Made by a program: the position numbers and the translations under genes | Notes under the pieces: generated by a model | What the model was told of the DNA's origin: nothing | Seen by the model: only the letters and a program-made list of their open reading frames with translations | Database searches by the model: none | Shown: in pieces, positions 54,010 through 63,364 of the stretch | Layout: each line of letters opens with the position of its first letter | Numbering within the stretch: position 1 is the first letter of the stretch | DNA from: Sphingomonas aracearum | GTDB taxonomy: Bacteria; Pseudomonadota; Alphaproteobacteria; Sphingomonadales; Sphingomonadaceae | Reading direction: 5' to 3' | DNA length: 64,000 nucleotides | Assembly: GCF_003345355.1 (NCBI RefSeq) | Contig: NZ_QQNB01000001.1 | Location: 1,302,001-1,366,000, forward strand

Positions 54010-55033
54010 GGCCGATCCCGGCATCTTTGCGCGGCTGGCGAGCGTGCCGGAGCTGGCGGTCGCCGATGCCGCGGCGCTCGACCGGCAATTGCGCGCGGCC
54101 ACCGCGCCCTTCATCGTGCGCGGGCTGGTGAAGGACTGGCCGCTGGTCGGGGCCGGGCTGCGCTCGGGCAGGCAAGCGCGCGACTATCTCGTGGCCCATG
54201 CGCGCGACATGCCGTTCACCGTTTCCGTGGGCGCGCCGGGCAGCGACGGGCGATTGTTTTACGACGCTGCTATGGGCATGAACTTCCGCATGGCGCGCGC
54301 GCGGCTGGGCGAAATCTTTCACCAGATCGATGCCGCGGAGGGACGCGCCGATGCGCACCCGCTCTATCTCGGATCGGTGGACGTGAAGGGATATTTCCGA
54401 GGTCTGCACGAGGCGAACCATGTGCCGCTGGGGACCCGCACGCCGCTGGCCAGCATCTGGATCGGCACGCAGACGCGGATCGCCGCGCATAACGATTTTC
54501 CGGACAACCTCGCCTGCGTCGCGGTCGGCCGGCGCCGCTTCACGCTGTTCCCGCGCGAGCAGTTCCGCAACCTGTATCTCGGGCCGATCGACAACACGCC
54601 GGCGGGCCGCGCCGTCAGCATGGTCGATTTCCATGCACCCGATTTCACCGCGCACCCCCGCTTCGCCGAGGCGCTGGAGCATGCGCAGGTGGCCGAGCTG
54701 GAGGCGGGCGACGCGCTCTACATCCCGTCCATGTGGTGGCACCATGTGGAGGGACTGGCCGCGTTCAACGTGCTGGTGAACTATTGGTGGCGCGAGACGC
54801 CCAAATGGCTCGGCCAGCCGCAGGACGCGCTCAACCACGCGATCCTGTCGATCCGCGACCTGCCGGACGATGAAAAGGCGCACTGGCGCGACCTGTTCGA
54901 CCATTACGTGTTCACCGCCGGACCGGAGGTGACCGACCATATCCCTGAAGAGGCCCGCAGCGTGCTCGCCCCGATGACCCCCGACACTGCGGCACGCCTG
55001 CGCGCCTTTCTCCTGCGGCAGCTTTCCAAGTGA
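54002..55033 (+). CDS. Cupin-like (JmjC-type) domain protein
   Basis: A 343-residue cupin_8/JmjC-like protein. The iron site is plausible: His and Asp in RIAAHNDFPDNLACVAVG and a later His in GDALYIPSMWWHHVEG. RRRFTLFPREQFRNLYLGP lies between, as in factor-inhibiting-HIF-like dioxygenases. It may hydroxylate a protein or small molecule using 2-oxoglutarate. GTG 54002 lies within the end of sapC, and the stop overlaps the second halogenase by 4 bp. A link to the adjacent flavin enzymes is implied only by the conserved gene order. Confidence 0.83.
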   Translation: MAEADPGIFARLASVPELAVADAAALDRQLRAATAPFIVRGLVKDWPLVGAGLRSGRQARDYLVAHARDMPFTVSVGAPGSDGRLFYDAAMGMNFRMARARLGEIFHQIDAAEGRADAHPLYLGSVDVKGYFRGLHEANHVPLGTRTPLASIWIGTQTRIAAHNDFPDNLACVAVGRRRFTLFPREQFRNLYLGPIDNTPAGRAVSMVDFHAPDFTAHPRFAEALEHAQVAELEAGDALYIPSMWWHHVEGLAAFNVLVNYWWRETPKWLGQPQDALNHAILSIRDLPDDEKAHWRDLFDHYVFTAGPEVTDHIPEEARSVLAPMTPDTAARLRAFLLRQLSK

Positions 55034-56526
55034 AGCGCCTGAACCGCATCGTCGTCGCGGGCGGCGGCACCGCCGGATGGATGGCCGCCGCCGCCATCGC
55101 GCGCACGCTGGGGAAAGCCGTGTCCGTCAGCCTGGTCGAATCCGAGGCGATCGGCACGGTGGGCGTGGGCGAGTCCACCATTCCCCCGCTGGTGGCGTAC
55201 AACCGCCTGCTCGGCATCAACGAGGCCGAGTTCATGCGCGCCACCCAGGCGACGTTCAAGCTGGGCATCCTGTTCGACGGCTGGCGCGACGGGACGGATC
55301 GGTACTTCCACTCCTTCGGCCTGACCGGCAAGGATCACTGGTCGGCGGGGTTCCAGCATTTCTGGCGCTACGGCCTGGAGCGCGGGTTCGACCGCTCCTA
55401 CGACGATTATTGCCTGGAGCTCGTCGCGGCGATGAGCGCCAAGTTCGCGCACCTGCCCGACGATCGCATGAACTATGCGTACCAGCTCGATTCCGGGCTC
55501 TACGCCAAGTTCCTGCGCGCAATGGCCGAAAAGGACGGCACCCGCCGTGTCGAGGGCAGGATCGCGCGGGTCGAGCTGGACGGCGAGACGGGGCACATCG
55601 CCGCGCTGCATCTCGATTCCGGCGAGGCGATCGAGGGCGACCTGTTCCTCGACTGCACCGGCTTTCGCGCGCTGCTGATCGAAGGGGCGCTGCATGCGGG
55701 GCATGACGACTGGACGCACTGGCTGCCCTGCGACGCCGCCATCGCGATCCAGACGGAAAGCGTGGCGCCGCCCGTCCCCTATACCCGCGCCATCGCGCAT
55801 GAGGCGGGCTGGCAGTGGCGCATCCCGCTGCAGCATCGCCGCGGCAACGGCATCGTCTATTGCAGCCGCTACATGGACAAGGATGCCGCGCTCGACCGGC
55901 TGCTCTCCACCATCGAGGGCAAGACGCTGGTCGAGCCCAACTTCCTGCGCTTCGGGGCGGGGGCGCGGCGCAGGCAATGGCATCGCAACTGCATCGCGGT
56001 GGGCCTGTCCGGCGGGTTCATGGAGCCACTGGAATCGACCAGCATCCACCTGATCCAGCGCGCGGTGCTGCGCCTGATCCGCATGCTGCCGCTGGGCGAG
56101 ATCAGCGAGCGCGATGTCGCCGAATTCAACGACCAGCAGATGGCGGACATGCTCCAGATCCGCGACTTCCTGGTGCTGCACTACAAGGTGACGAACCGCG
56201 GCGACTCCCCCTTCTGGCGGTATTGCCGCGACATGGAGGTGCCCGACACGCTGGCGCAGAAGATCGAGCTGTTCCGCGAGACGGGCCGCGTGTTCCGCCG
56301 CAACGAGGAATTGTTTGCGGAAAACAGCTGGGTGCAGGTGATGATGGGCCAGGGCATAACGCCCGCCGCCTGGCATCCCATTGCCGAGAAGCTGCCGGAC
56401 GAGGAGCTCGGCCGCCTGTTCGCCGGGCTTGCCGACCAGGTTTCCCGCACGGTCGCCGGCCTGCCCGAGCACGCCGCCTATGTCGCGCATTATTGCGGCA
56501 CGCCCGACAGCGTCAAAGCCGCCTGA
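55030..56526 (+). CDS. Flavin-dependent tryptophan halogenase-like protein (copy 2)
   Basis: A 498-residue paralogue of the protein at 51.7 kb. It has the complete set of motifs: FAD site RIVVAGGGTAGWMAAAAIAR, GTVGVGESTIPPLVAYNRLLG, the candidate catalytic Lys in ATFKLGILFDGWRDG, and a full W-x-W-x-I-P signature in EAGWQWRIPLQHR. FLDCTGFRALLIEG and AVGLSGGFMEPLESTSIHLIQ follow. GTG 55030 overlaps the cupin stop. Because this copy is canonical and the first is altered at the signature, the two may have different reactions or form a pair. Substrate unknown. Confidence 0.87.
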   Translation: MKRLNRIVVAGGGTAGWMAAAAIARTLGKAVSVSLVESEAIGTVGVGESTIPPLVAYNRLLGINEAEFMRATQATFKLGILFDGWRDGTDRYFHSFGLTGKDHWSAGFQHFWRYGLERGFDRSYDDYCLELVAAMSAKFAHLPDDRMNYAYQLDSGLYAKFLRAMAEKDGTRRVEGRIARVELDGETGHIAALHLDSGEAIEGDLFLDCTGFRALLIEGALHAGHDDWTHWLPCDAAIAIQTESVAPPVPYTRAIAHEAGWQWRIPLQHRRGNGIVYCSRYMDKDAALDRLLSTIEGKTLVEPNFLRFGAGARRRQWHRNCIAVGLSGGFMEPLESTSIHLIQRAVLRLIRMLPLGEISERDVAEFNDQQMADMLQIRDFLVLHYKVTNRGDSPFWRYCRDMEVPDTLAQKIELFRETGRVFRRNEELFAENSWVQVMMGQGITPAAWHPIAEKLPDEELGRLFAGLADQVSRTVAGLPEHAAYVAHYCGTPDSVKAA

Positions 56527-56536
56527 GCACCACCGA

Positions 56537-57586
56537 ATGTCGAGACGACCGCAAGCGGTGACCATCCGGCATGTCGCGGCCGATGCCGGCGTGTCGCTGC
56601 AGACGGTGAGCCGCGTCATCAACAAGGAGCCCAATGTCCGGCCCGCGATGATGGCGCGCGTGCAGGCCAGTATCGCCAAGCTGGGCTATGTGCCGTCGAT
56701 CGCCGCACAGCGGCTGGGCGGCTCGCGTTCCTACCTGATCCTCGCGCTCAACGATCGCGAGCGCACCATCGCCGACTGGCGCGAGCGGCAGGGCACCGAT
56801 TGGGTGGACCAGATGCTGCTCGGCGGGATGCTGAAGGGCGCGGAGCACGGCTACCGCCTGCTGGTCGAGCTGGTCGACACGCATAGCGACCATCTCGAGC
56901 GCGAGCTGCTGGCCGCCCTGGCCGCGGTGCGTCCCGACGGCGTGATCCTCACCCCGCCGCATTCGCAGAACCCGGTGATCGCCGGATTGCTGGAACGCCA
57001 CGGCATTCGCTTCGCGCGGATCGGCTCGCTGGCAACGGGGCCGGGCTTCCGCCTGACCATGGACGACGAGGCGAGCGCGCGGCGCGCCACCGAGCACCTC
57101 CTGTCGCTCGGCCATCGCCGCATCGGCTTCGTCGCGGGGCCGCCCGACTACGAGCTGAGCGGCTGGCGCGTGGACGGCTGGCGCGCGGCGATGGCGGCGG
57201 CCGGGGCGCCGTGCGTGGATCTGCTGGCGGCGGGCGATTTCAGCCATGATGCCGGGCTGCACGCGGCCGAGGAACTGCTCGCGCTCGCCGATCCGGTCAC
57301 CGCGATCATCGCCAGCAACGACCGCATGACGCTGGCCGCGCTGGAGGCGATCCGCGCGCGGGGATTGCGCGTGCCGGAGGACGTGTCGCTGGTCAGCTTC
57401 GACGACACGCCGATGGTCCGCTTCGCGCATCCCCCGCTCACCGCGGTGGTGCAGCCGATCGCCGATGCGGCGGCGTGCGCGATGGAATTGCTGATCGACG
57501 CCGTCGCCGGCCGCGAGCCGGACGAGGCGCCGGTGGTGGTCGGCGCCAGCCTGGAGGTGCGCGGTTCTACGGCGCCCCGGCGCTGA
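56537..57586 (+). CDS. LacI-family transcriptional regulator
   Basis: A 349-residue LacI/GalR regulator. The DNA-binding helix-turn-helix is VTIRHVAADAGVSLQTVSRVINKEPNVR and the hinge helix is YVPSIAAQRLGG. The sugar-binding core has PDGVILTPPHSQNP, LLSLGHRRIGFVAGPPDYELSGWRVDGW and ITAIIASND-like VTAIIASNDRMTLAALEAIR. ATG 56537 is 10 bp after the second halogenase gene; the frame extends upstream without homology. It is the obvious candidate to bind the two GTGAACGTTCAC palindromes at 48.4-48.5 kb. Its 3' end overlaps the converging antiporter gene by 20 bp. Confidence 0.92.
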   Translation: MSRRPQAVTIRHVAADAGVSLQTVSRVINKEPNVRPAMMARVQASIAKLGYVPSIAAQRLGGSRSYLILALNDRERTIADWRERQGTDWVDQMLLGGMLKGAEHGYRLLVELVDTHSDHLERELLAALAAVRPDGVILTPPHSQNPVIAGLLERHGIRFARIGSLATGPGFRLTMDDEASARRATEHLLSLGHRRIGFVAGPPDYELSGWRVDGWRAAMAAAGAPCVDLLAAGDFSHDAGLHAAEELLALADPVTAIIASNDRMTLAALEAIRARGLRVPEDVSLVSFDDTPMVRFAHPPLTAVVQPIADAAACAMELLIDAVAGREPDEAPVVVGASLEVRGSTAPRR

Positions 57587-58790
57587 CCTTCCCTTCGCCG
57601 GCCGTGCGCCGGTAAACGGCGATCCGTTTCGACACCATCGGCACCGTCAGCATGGTGCTGGCCAGCGCCATCAGCAGCAGGGCGGTGAACGTCTCGTTGG
57701 TGACGATGTGCTTGTCGAGCAGCACGTTGACGAAGATGATCATGATCAGCGCCTTGGTCTGGAGCAGCCAGCCGATCGTGGTCGCCTCGCCCTTCGGCCA
57801 GCCGAGCAGGCGGCCGGCGATCCGCACGCCCAGGAACTTGCCGCCGACCGAGGCGACGAGCAGCAACGCGGCGGCGGCGAACACCGCCGTGCCGCCCATG
57901 CCCCATTGCGTGCGCAGGCCCGTGGACAGGAAATAGACCGGCATCACCGCCAGCAGCACGAAATGCCGGAAGCGGTCGGTGGTTTCCTCGTCGAACCAGC
58001 GCGCCTCCAGCACCGCGCCCGACAGGAACGCGCCGACCATGAAGTGCAGCCCCGCCCAGTCCGCGGCAAAGCCGCAGGCGGCGAGCCAGACCAGGCTGAC
58101 ATACCAGCGATCCCGCTCGGGCAGGCGCGGCATGAGGCGGCGGATGGCCCAGGTCGCCAGCGCGAAGCCGGCGAGAAAGCCCGCCTGGCGGGTCACCCGC
58201 TCCCAATCGAGCATGATCGCCGCCAGCACGCCCCAGATCGCGATGTCGTCCAGGCTGGCATAGCGCAGCACGCGCCGGCCGAGCGGCAGGCGCAGGATCT
58301 CCAGCTTTTCCAGGAACAGCACCAGGATCGGCAGCGCGGTGACCGCGCAGGCCATGCCGATGCCCAGCACCACCTGCCAGTCCGCGCCTGCCGGCCCGCG
58401 CCAGCCGGGAAAGCGGAGCATGACCAGCGCCGCGAGGCTGCCGGTGACCAGGGGCGTGACAAGCGCCAGCGCCGCCGTGGTGCCCGTCTCGCGCCGGCTC
58501 CGCCAGGCCTCGCCCAGGTCGAGTTCGAGGCCGGCGACCCACACGAACATCATCACCGCCCACCAGGCGATGCCGTTCAGAGCGCCGATCGAGGCCGGCG
58601 TGAACACGGTGGCGTAGTAAGCGGGAAAGGCCGCGCCGAGCACGCCCGGCCCCAGCAGGATGCCGCCGACGATCTGCACCACGACGAGCGGCGCCCAGTG
58701 ATCGGTCCGCCCCAGCCGCCACACCGCATAGGGCGCGGCGAAGATGAGCAGCATCGCCAGGAGGAACACCTCCGTCGGAGACATGTGCAC
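57567..58790 (-). CDS. CPA2-family cation:proton antiporter
   Basis: A 407-residue membrane antiporter of the Kef/NapA-like group, exchanging Na+ or K+ for H+. About twelve helices are visible, beginning PTEVFLLAMLLIFAAPYAVW. Conserved parts are VVVQIVGGILLGPGVLG, WAVMMFVWVAGLELDLGEAW, YASLDDIAIWGVLAAIML with the ion-binding Asp residues, and GLHFMVGAFLSGAVLEARWFDE. GTG 58790 is chosen because GGAGG lies 8 nt upstream; ATG 58784 is an alternative. No C-terminal RCK/TrkA-N domain is present, unlike KefB and KefC. Convergent with the LacI gene. Confidence 0.88.
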   Translation of the reverse strand: MHMSPTEVFLLAMLLIFAAPYAVWRLGRTDHWAPLVVVQIVGGILLGPGVLGAAFPAYYATVFTPASIGALNGIAWWAVMMFVWVAGLELDLGEAWRSRRETGTTAALALVTPLVTGSLAALVMLRFPGWRGPAGADWQVVLGIGMACAVTALPILVLFLEKLEILRLPLGRRVLRYASLDDIAIWGVLAAIMLDWERVTRQAGFLAGFALATWAIRRLMPRLPERDRWYVSLVWLAACGFAADWAGLHFMVGAFLSGAVLEARWFDEETTDRFRHFVLLAVMPVYFLSTGLRTQWGMGGTAVFAAAALLLVASVGGKFLGVRIAGRLLGWPKGEATTIGWLLQTKALIMIIFVNVLLDKHIVTNETFTALLLMALASTMLTVPMVSKRIAVYRRTAGEGKVSAGAP

Positions 58791-58900
58791 GGTAACTTCC
58801 TCCCCCTTTTTGCGGAGCGATAGCATATCCGCCCGCGACGGAAAGATGGGCGGCCTTGCGGGCCATTGTCTTTGGCCAGCTTCGCCGTGATGATGCGGCC

Positions 58901-59224
58901 ATGCAGAGCCCGGATGCTCCCGACACCCAGCGCGAGGCGCGCATCGCCGCCGATCCCCTCTACACGGCGCTGGTCCGCGACCGGCAGCGTTTCTCGTGGG
59001 CGCTCACCGCGGTGACCGTGATCGTCTACTCCGCCTTCATCTCGCTGATCGCCTTCGACAAGCCGTTCATGGCGCGCCCGCTGTTCGGGACGATCACGAT
59101 CGCGGTGGTGCTGGGCGCCGCCATGCTGGTGGGAACGATCGCGATCTGCGCGGTCTATGTGCGCCGCGCGAATACAGACTATGACGCCCGGCTTGCCGCA
59201 TTGCTCGACAAGGTGGGCCGGTGA
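58901..59224 (+). CDS. DUF485 membrane protein (partner of ActP)
   Basis: A 107-residue inner-membrane protein of the DUF485 (YjcH) family. Two hydrophobic helices (about residues 30 to 55 and 65 to 90) follow a conserved [20 protein letters not shown] motif. It is co-transcribed with actP, whose GTG overlaps its stop by 4 bp. YjcH-type proteins accompany acetate permease genes; a helper role is assumed. An in-frame ATG at 58856 would add 15 residues without homology, so ATG 58901 is preferred. Confidence 0.88.
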   Translation: MQSPDAPDTQREARIAADPLYTALVRDRQRFSWALTAVTVIVYSAFISLIAFDKPFMARPLFGTITIAVVLGAAMLVGTIAICAVYVRRANTDYDARLAALLDKVGR

Positions 59225-60924
59225 TGCGGTCGCTGGGACGGGCGGCGGCGCTGATCCTGCTGCTGGGATGGGCGACCGGCGCCGATGCGGCCATCGGCGG
59301 CGCCGTCGCGCGGCAGCCGACCAACTGGACGGCGATCGCGATGTTCGCCGGCTTCGTCCTGCTCACCTTGTGGATCACCGGCGCGGCGGCGCGGCGCACC
59401 CGCTCGGTTTCCGATTTCTATACCGGCGGGGGGATCACCGGGTTCCAGAACGGCCTCGCCATGGCCGGCGACTATTGCTCGGCCGCCTCGTTCCTGGGCA
59501 TCACCTCGCAGATCTTCAACGACGGCTATGACGGGCTGATCTACGCGATCGGCTTTCTCGTCGGCTGGCCGATCGTGCTGTTCCTGATCGCGGAAAAGCT
59601 GCGCAACCTCGGCCGCTTCACCTTTGCCGACGTCGCTTCCTATCGCTTCCTGCAAGGGCCGGTGCGCAGCTTCTCGGCGGCGAGCACCTTGTTCGTGGTG
59701 GCCTTCTACCTGATCGCGCAGATGGTCGGCGCGGGGCAGCTGATCCAGCTCTTGTTCGGCCTGCCCTATCTCGTCGCCATCACCGTCGTGGGCGGGCTGA
59801 TGATGGTGTACGTGCTGTTCGGCGGCATGCGCGCGACCTCCTGGGTGCAGATCATCAAGGCGGTGCTGCTGCTGCTCGGCGCGACGTTCCTGGTGCTCGG
59901 CGTACTGGCGCATGTCGGCTTCTCGCTGGAGGCGCTGTTCGCGCGCGCGGTCGCAGTGAAGACGCAGGTCGCGCTCGGCACCGGCCTCGACCCGGCGGAA
60001 GCCGCCGCCCGCGGCCGCGCGATCATGGGGCCGGGCGGCTTCATCAAGGACCCGGTCTCGGCCTTGTCGTTCGGCTTCGCGCTGATGCTCGGCACCGCGG
60101 GGCTGCCGCATATCCTGATGCGCTTCTTCACCGTTCCCGACGCGCGGGAGGCACGCAAGTCGATCCTGTGGGCAACCACGTGGATCGGCTATTTCTACGC
60201 GCTCACCTTCATTCTGGGGTTCGGCGCGATCGTGATGATCTCGTTCAATCCCGCTTACGTCGATGCGAGCGGCGCCATCCGCGGCGGCAACAACATGGCG
60301 GTGATGCACCTGGCCCATGCGATCGGCGGCAACCTGTTCCTGGGCTTCATCTCCGCCGTCGCCTTTGCCACCATCCTCGCGGTGGTCGCCGGGCTGACCT
60401 TGTCGGCGGCCTCCGCCATCTCGCACGACGTCTATGCCAGCGTGCTGCACAAGGGCGCGGCCGATCCCGCGCGCGAGCTGCGCGTGTCGCGGATCACCAC
60501 GATCCTGCTGGGCATCGCCGCCATCGTGCTGGGCATCGTGTTCGAGAAGCAGAACGTGGCGTTCATGGTCAGCCTCGCCTTTGCGCTGGCCGCTTCCGGC
60601 AACTTCCCGGTGCTGGTGCTGTCGCTGCTCTGGTCCGGCTGCACCACCCGCGGCGCGGCCTGGGGCGGCACCATCGGCCTGGTGACGGCGCTGGGCCTGA
60701 CGATCCTCTCGCCGGTGATCTGGGTGGCGGTGTTCGGGTTCGAGCGGGCGGTGTTCCCATACAGCTCGCCGGCCTTGTTCTCGGTGCCGATCGCCTTTGC
60801 CGCGATCTGGCTGCTCTCCGTGCTCGACCGTTCGCCTCGCGCCGCGGTGGACCGCGCAGGCTATCCGGCGCAGCGGCTGCGCTCCGAAACCGGCCTCGGC
60901 GTCCACGACCCCGCGGCGCACTGA
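59221..60924 (+). CDS. actP: Cation/acetate symporter
   Basis: A 567-residue sodium:solute symporter of the ActP type that takes up acetate and other short monocarboxylates such as pyruvate or glycolate. The N-terminal segment is a signal-like hydrophobic helix; some thirteen membrane helices follow. Diagnostic parts are [21 protein letters not shown] with [50 protein letters not shown] and [16 protein letters not shown] 59221 overlaps the DUF485 stop. The partner gene confirms the assignment. The region after its stop (60925-62179) has no intact gene. Confidence 0.93.
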   Translation: MMRSLGRAAALILLLGWATGADAAIGGAVARQPTNWTAIAMFAGFVLLTLWITGAAARRTRSVSDFYTGGGITGFQNGLAMAGDYCSAASFLGITSQIFNDGYDGLIYAIGFLVGWPIVLFLIAEKLRNLGRFTFADVASYRFLQGPVRSFSAASTLFVVAFYLIAQMVGAGQLIQLLFGLPYLVAITVVGGLMMVYVLFGGMRATSWVQIIKAVLLLLGATFLVLGVLAHVGFSLEALFARAVAVKTQVALGTGLDPAEAAARGRAIMGPGGFIKDPVSALSFGFALMLGTAGLPHILMRFFTVPDAREARKSILWATTWIGYFYALTFILGFGAIVMISFNPAYVDASGAIRGGNNMAVMHLAHAIGGNLFLGFISAVAFATILAVVAGLTLSAASAISHDVYASVLHKGAADPARELRVSRITTILLGIAAIVLGIVFEKQNVAFMVSLAFALAASGNFPVLVLSLLWSGCTTRGAAWGGTIGLVTALGLTILSPVIWVAVFGFERAVFPYSSPALFSVPIAFAAIWLLSVLDRSPRAAVDRAGYPAQRLRSETGLGVHDPAAH

Positions 60925-61004
60925 AAGGCGGGACAGGCTGTTCCAGGCGCCGCGGGCGGTTGGCGGATATGCCGCCGAGCCGCTTGCGGCTTCGCGTGTC
61001 AGGC

Positions 61005-61170
61005 GGGAGCGGCTGCGGCCACCCCGTGGGGAGCGACGAGGCCGCCGTGGCGTGCCGGCGCGCGAAGGGGGTTTCGACCCAGGGCCCGCGGGCGGGGAGC
61101 GACGTGCGCGCAGGCTGCTCTCCACGGTGGGCCGACTGTTCCGATCCACGCTCCCGTGCGCGATGCTGTC
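61005..61170 (-). CRISPR. Remnant type I-C CRISPR array, three decayed repeats
   Basis: Read on the minus strand, the middle repeat (61071-61103, 33 nt) begins GTCGCTCCCCGC and ends TGGGTCGAAAC, close to the type I-C form GTCGCTCCCC...GTGGATTGAAAC. The upstream repeat (61138 to about 61160) keeps CACGGGAGCGTGGATCGGAAC, but its 5' part is replaced by cas3 sequence. The last repeat (61005-61037) begins GTCGCTCCCCACGGGGTGG and then decays, as terminal repeats often do. Spacers are 34 nt (61104-61137) and 33 nt (61038-61070), the normal size for type I-C. Repeats differ among themselves, so the array is probably dead. Confidence 0.68.
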
Positions 61171-61971
61171 GAGGCCGGCGACCGCGCGCCAGACCTCGGC
61201 CAGCGAGATGTCCACGCCCGCCTCGATCAGCGACGTGGACACGATCCGCGCCGCGCGCGACACGGCATGGTCGAGGATGCGGGCACGCAAGGCGTTCACC
61301 TCCGTCTGCTGCTGCGGCTTGCCTGTTGCCGCCCGGATCGCCTCCACATGGTCCGGGCGCAGCACCCCTGCCCGCGACGGCTCCTCCTCGCCATGCGCGC
61401 GGGCATAAAAGAGCTCGGTGGCCAGCCGGTCGGCATCGACCAGGCACGAGAACAGCATCCGCACGAGGAAGTGCAGCGAAAAGCCGGGGCAGTCGGGATC
61501 GAGTCTCGGCGCGCGGCCCGACCTCAATTCGGCGGGGGAAGGCAGATCGGGCGCATGGTCCTGCCAGCCGGCATAATCCTCGATCGGTCGCGAACGATCC
61601 AGCCGCTGCTCCAGCGTGCCACCTTCGTGCCCGGCGCCATCGGCCAGCCCGGCATGGTGGCCGGCAACGGCAAAGGCGATCAGCCGGCCGGCGGCGCCAT
61701 AGGCGGCCACCGCCTCCCGCGCGCCGGCGCTGCTGTGGTCGGGGCCCTTCGCGGTGCCGGCGCTGCCGCCGATATAGTCCTGATAAGCGCGCGCCACCTT
61801 GCCGATGTCGTGCAGGATGCCGGCCGCGCGTGCCCAGGCCGCCGCGCCGAACACCGCCGCGAACGATGCCGCGAGATCGGCCACTTCGCTCAGATGCTGG
61901 AACGGGGTTTCCCAGCCCTCTTCCGGCGCACGGCCTTTCACCGAATGTGCGTAACGCGCGTCTGCATCCAT
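61160..61971 (-). pseudogene. cas3: Truncated type I-C cas3 (HD nuclease domain plus helicase scrap)
   Basis: From ATG 61971 the frame reads MDADARYAHSVKGRAPEEGW, then HLSEVADLAASFAAVFGAA and the HD motif GILHDIGKVARAYQDYI, followed by FAVAGHHAGLADG and FLVRMLFSCLVDADRLATE, a normal Cas3 HD domain through VNALRARILDHA. In an intact Cas3 the helicase motifs I to IV follow. Here the frame jumps straight to RIVSTSLIEAGVDISLAEVW and RAVAGLDSIA, which is the motif V-VI region near the C-terminus, and then enters a CRISPR repeat. Some 350 to 400 residues of helicase are gone, as are all other cas genes. The open frame beyond 61160 is fortuitous. Confidence 0.78.
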
Positions 61972-62148
61972 GCCCGTCTGCCCTCCCCAGCCCGCCGATC
62001 GCCGGGTCATGGCGGAGCAGGAAGGCGGCAGGCAAGCCGCCCTGCCCCCGGTTCAGCTCCATCGTGGAGGGGATGCGGCAGCCTTGTCCCGACGCCGGAG
62101 CCGACAGGCACCGCTCGCTTGCCGCCGCCGCCGCGCCGGGATAAAGGA

Positions 62149-62163
62149 TGCGAATGACTTGCA
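62149..62163. promoter_or_regulatory. Possible Fur-like site before the PepSY gene
   Basis: TGCGAATGACTTGCA is an imperfect palindrome (TGC...GCA ends) 17 bp before the PepSY start. It resembles iron-regulator boxes of Alphaproteobacteria, and PepSY membrane proteins are often iron-related. The match is weak. Confidence 0.3.
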
Positions 62164-62179
62164 GTAACATCCGCCGGCC

Positions 62180-63364
62180 ATGACCCGCGGCGCCGTTCGC
62201 GCCTGGTATCTCGTGCACAAGTGGACGAGCCTGGTCTGCACCGCCTTCCTGCTGATGTTGTGCGTCACCGGCCTGCCGCTGATCTTCCACGACGAGATCG
62301 ACGCCGCGCTCGGCCAGGGCGTCGCCGCGTCCCGGCATCCCGGCCCCGCCTCCTCCGGCACCGATCTGCGCCTCCTGCCGCTCGACCGCATGCTGGCGAT
62401 CGCGCTGGCCGAGCGGCCGGGCGAGGTGCCGCTGTTCATGGCCTTCGACAATGCCGGGCCGCTGATGACGATCACCACCGGCCCGCGCCCCGATGCGCGC
62501 GCGCCGGAGATGACGATCCAGCAGCTCGACCGGCGCACCGGCGCGGTGATCGGCCACGAGCGCGAGGGCGGATCGGGCGGGATCACCGCTTTCCTCCTGC
62601 AACTGCACACGGACATGTTCCTGGGGCTGAAGGGCGAGCTGTTCCTGGGCGGAATGGGCTTGCTGTTCGTGCTCGCGCTCGTCTCGGGCACAATTCTGTA
62701 CGCCCCGTTCATGCGCAAGCTGGATTTCGGCACGCTGCGCGTCTCGCGCAGCCGGCGGGTGAAGTGGCTCGATTACCATAACCTGCTCGGCATCGTCGCG
62801 CTGGCGTGGATGGCGGTGGTGGGGAGCACCGGCATCATCAACGCGCTGGTCACCCCGATCACCCGGACGTGGCAGCGCGGCGAGCTGGCGGAGATGACGC
62901 GCGCCTATGCCGGGCGCCCGGCGCTGCCGCCCGCCCGCTACGGCTCGATCGACCGGGCGATGGCGCGGGCGCGGGAGGCGATCCCCGGCATGAACCCGCG
63001 CTTCATCGGCTTTCCCGGCGGCGCGTTCAGCAGCAGGCATCATTATGGGGTGTTCTTCGAAGGCAACACGCCGCTGACCGAGCGGCTGCTCACCACCGCG
63101 CTGATCGACGCCGAAACGGGCGCGCTGACCGATGCGCGGCCGATGCCGTGGTATTTCAAGGCGCTGTCGCTGTCGCGTCCGCTGCACTTCGGCGACTATG
63201 GCGGGCTGCCGCTCAAGATCCTGTGGGCTTTGCTCGACCTGTTCACCATCGTGGTGCTCGGATCGGGCCTGTATCTGTGGGTGGCGCGGCGGCGGACCAC
63301 CCTGCGCTCGCGCGTGGCGGAAGTGACGAGCGGCGGGCTGCTCGAACCGGTGCCGGCCGAATGA
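62180..63364 (+). CDS. PepSY-associated transmembrane protein
   Basis: A 394-residue membrane protein of the PepSY_TM family. Hydrophobic helices lie near residues 12 to 36 (LVHKWTSLVCTAFLLMLCVTGLPL), 150 to 175, 195 to 220 and 345 to 368 (LLDLFTIVVLGSGLYLWVARR). Conserved Trp/His residues are in RAWYLVHKWTSL, LQLHTDMFLGLKG and LDYHNLLGIVALAWM. Such proteins are often encoded near siderophore receptors and may reduce ferric iron or handle haem, but this is not proven. The next gene overlaps by 4 bp. It lies next to the fossil CRISPR locus, without any functional link. Confidence 0.85.
   Translation: MTRGAVRAWYLVHKWTSLVCTAFLLMLCVTGLPLIFHDEIDAALGQGVAASRHPGPASSGTDLRLLPLDRMLAIALAERPGEVPLFMAFDNAGPLMTITTGPRPDARAPEMTIQQLDRRTGAVIGHEREGGSGGITAFLLQLHTDMFLGLKGELFLGGMGLLFVLALVSGTILYAPFMRKLDFGTLRVSRSRRVKWLDYHNLLGIVALAWMAVVGSTGIINALVTPITRTWQRGELAEMTRAYAGRPALPPARYGSIDRAMARAREAIPGMNPRFIGFPGGAFSSRHHYGVFFEGNTPLTERLLTTALIDAETGALTDARPMPWYFKALSLSRPLHFGDYGGLPLKILWALLDLFTIVVLGSGLYLWVARRRTTLRSRVAEVTSGGLLEPVPAE

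Noticed and set aside
59179..61159. Continuation of the cas3 frame to 59179, antisense to actP
   Set aside because: The translated sequence is repetitive Arg/Ala/Gln-rich shadow of actP with no family resemblance, and Cas3 similarity ends at AGLDSIA.
62011..62148. Possible gene in the gap between the cas3 remnant and the PepSY gene
   Set aside because: No frame with a start, ribosome site and protein-like composition was found; only the weak TGC...GCA palindrome is worth noting.
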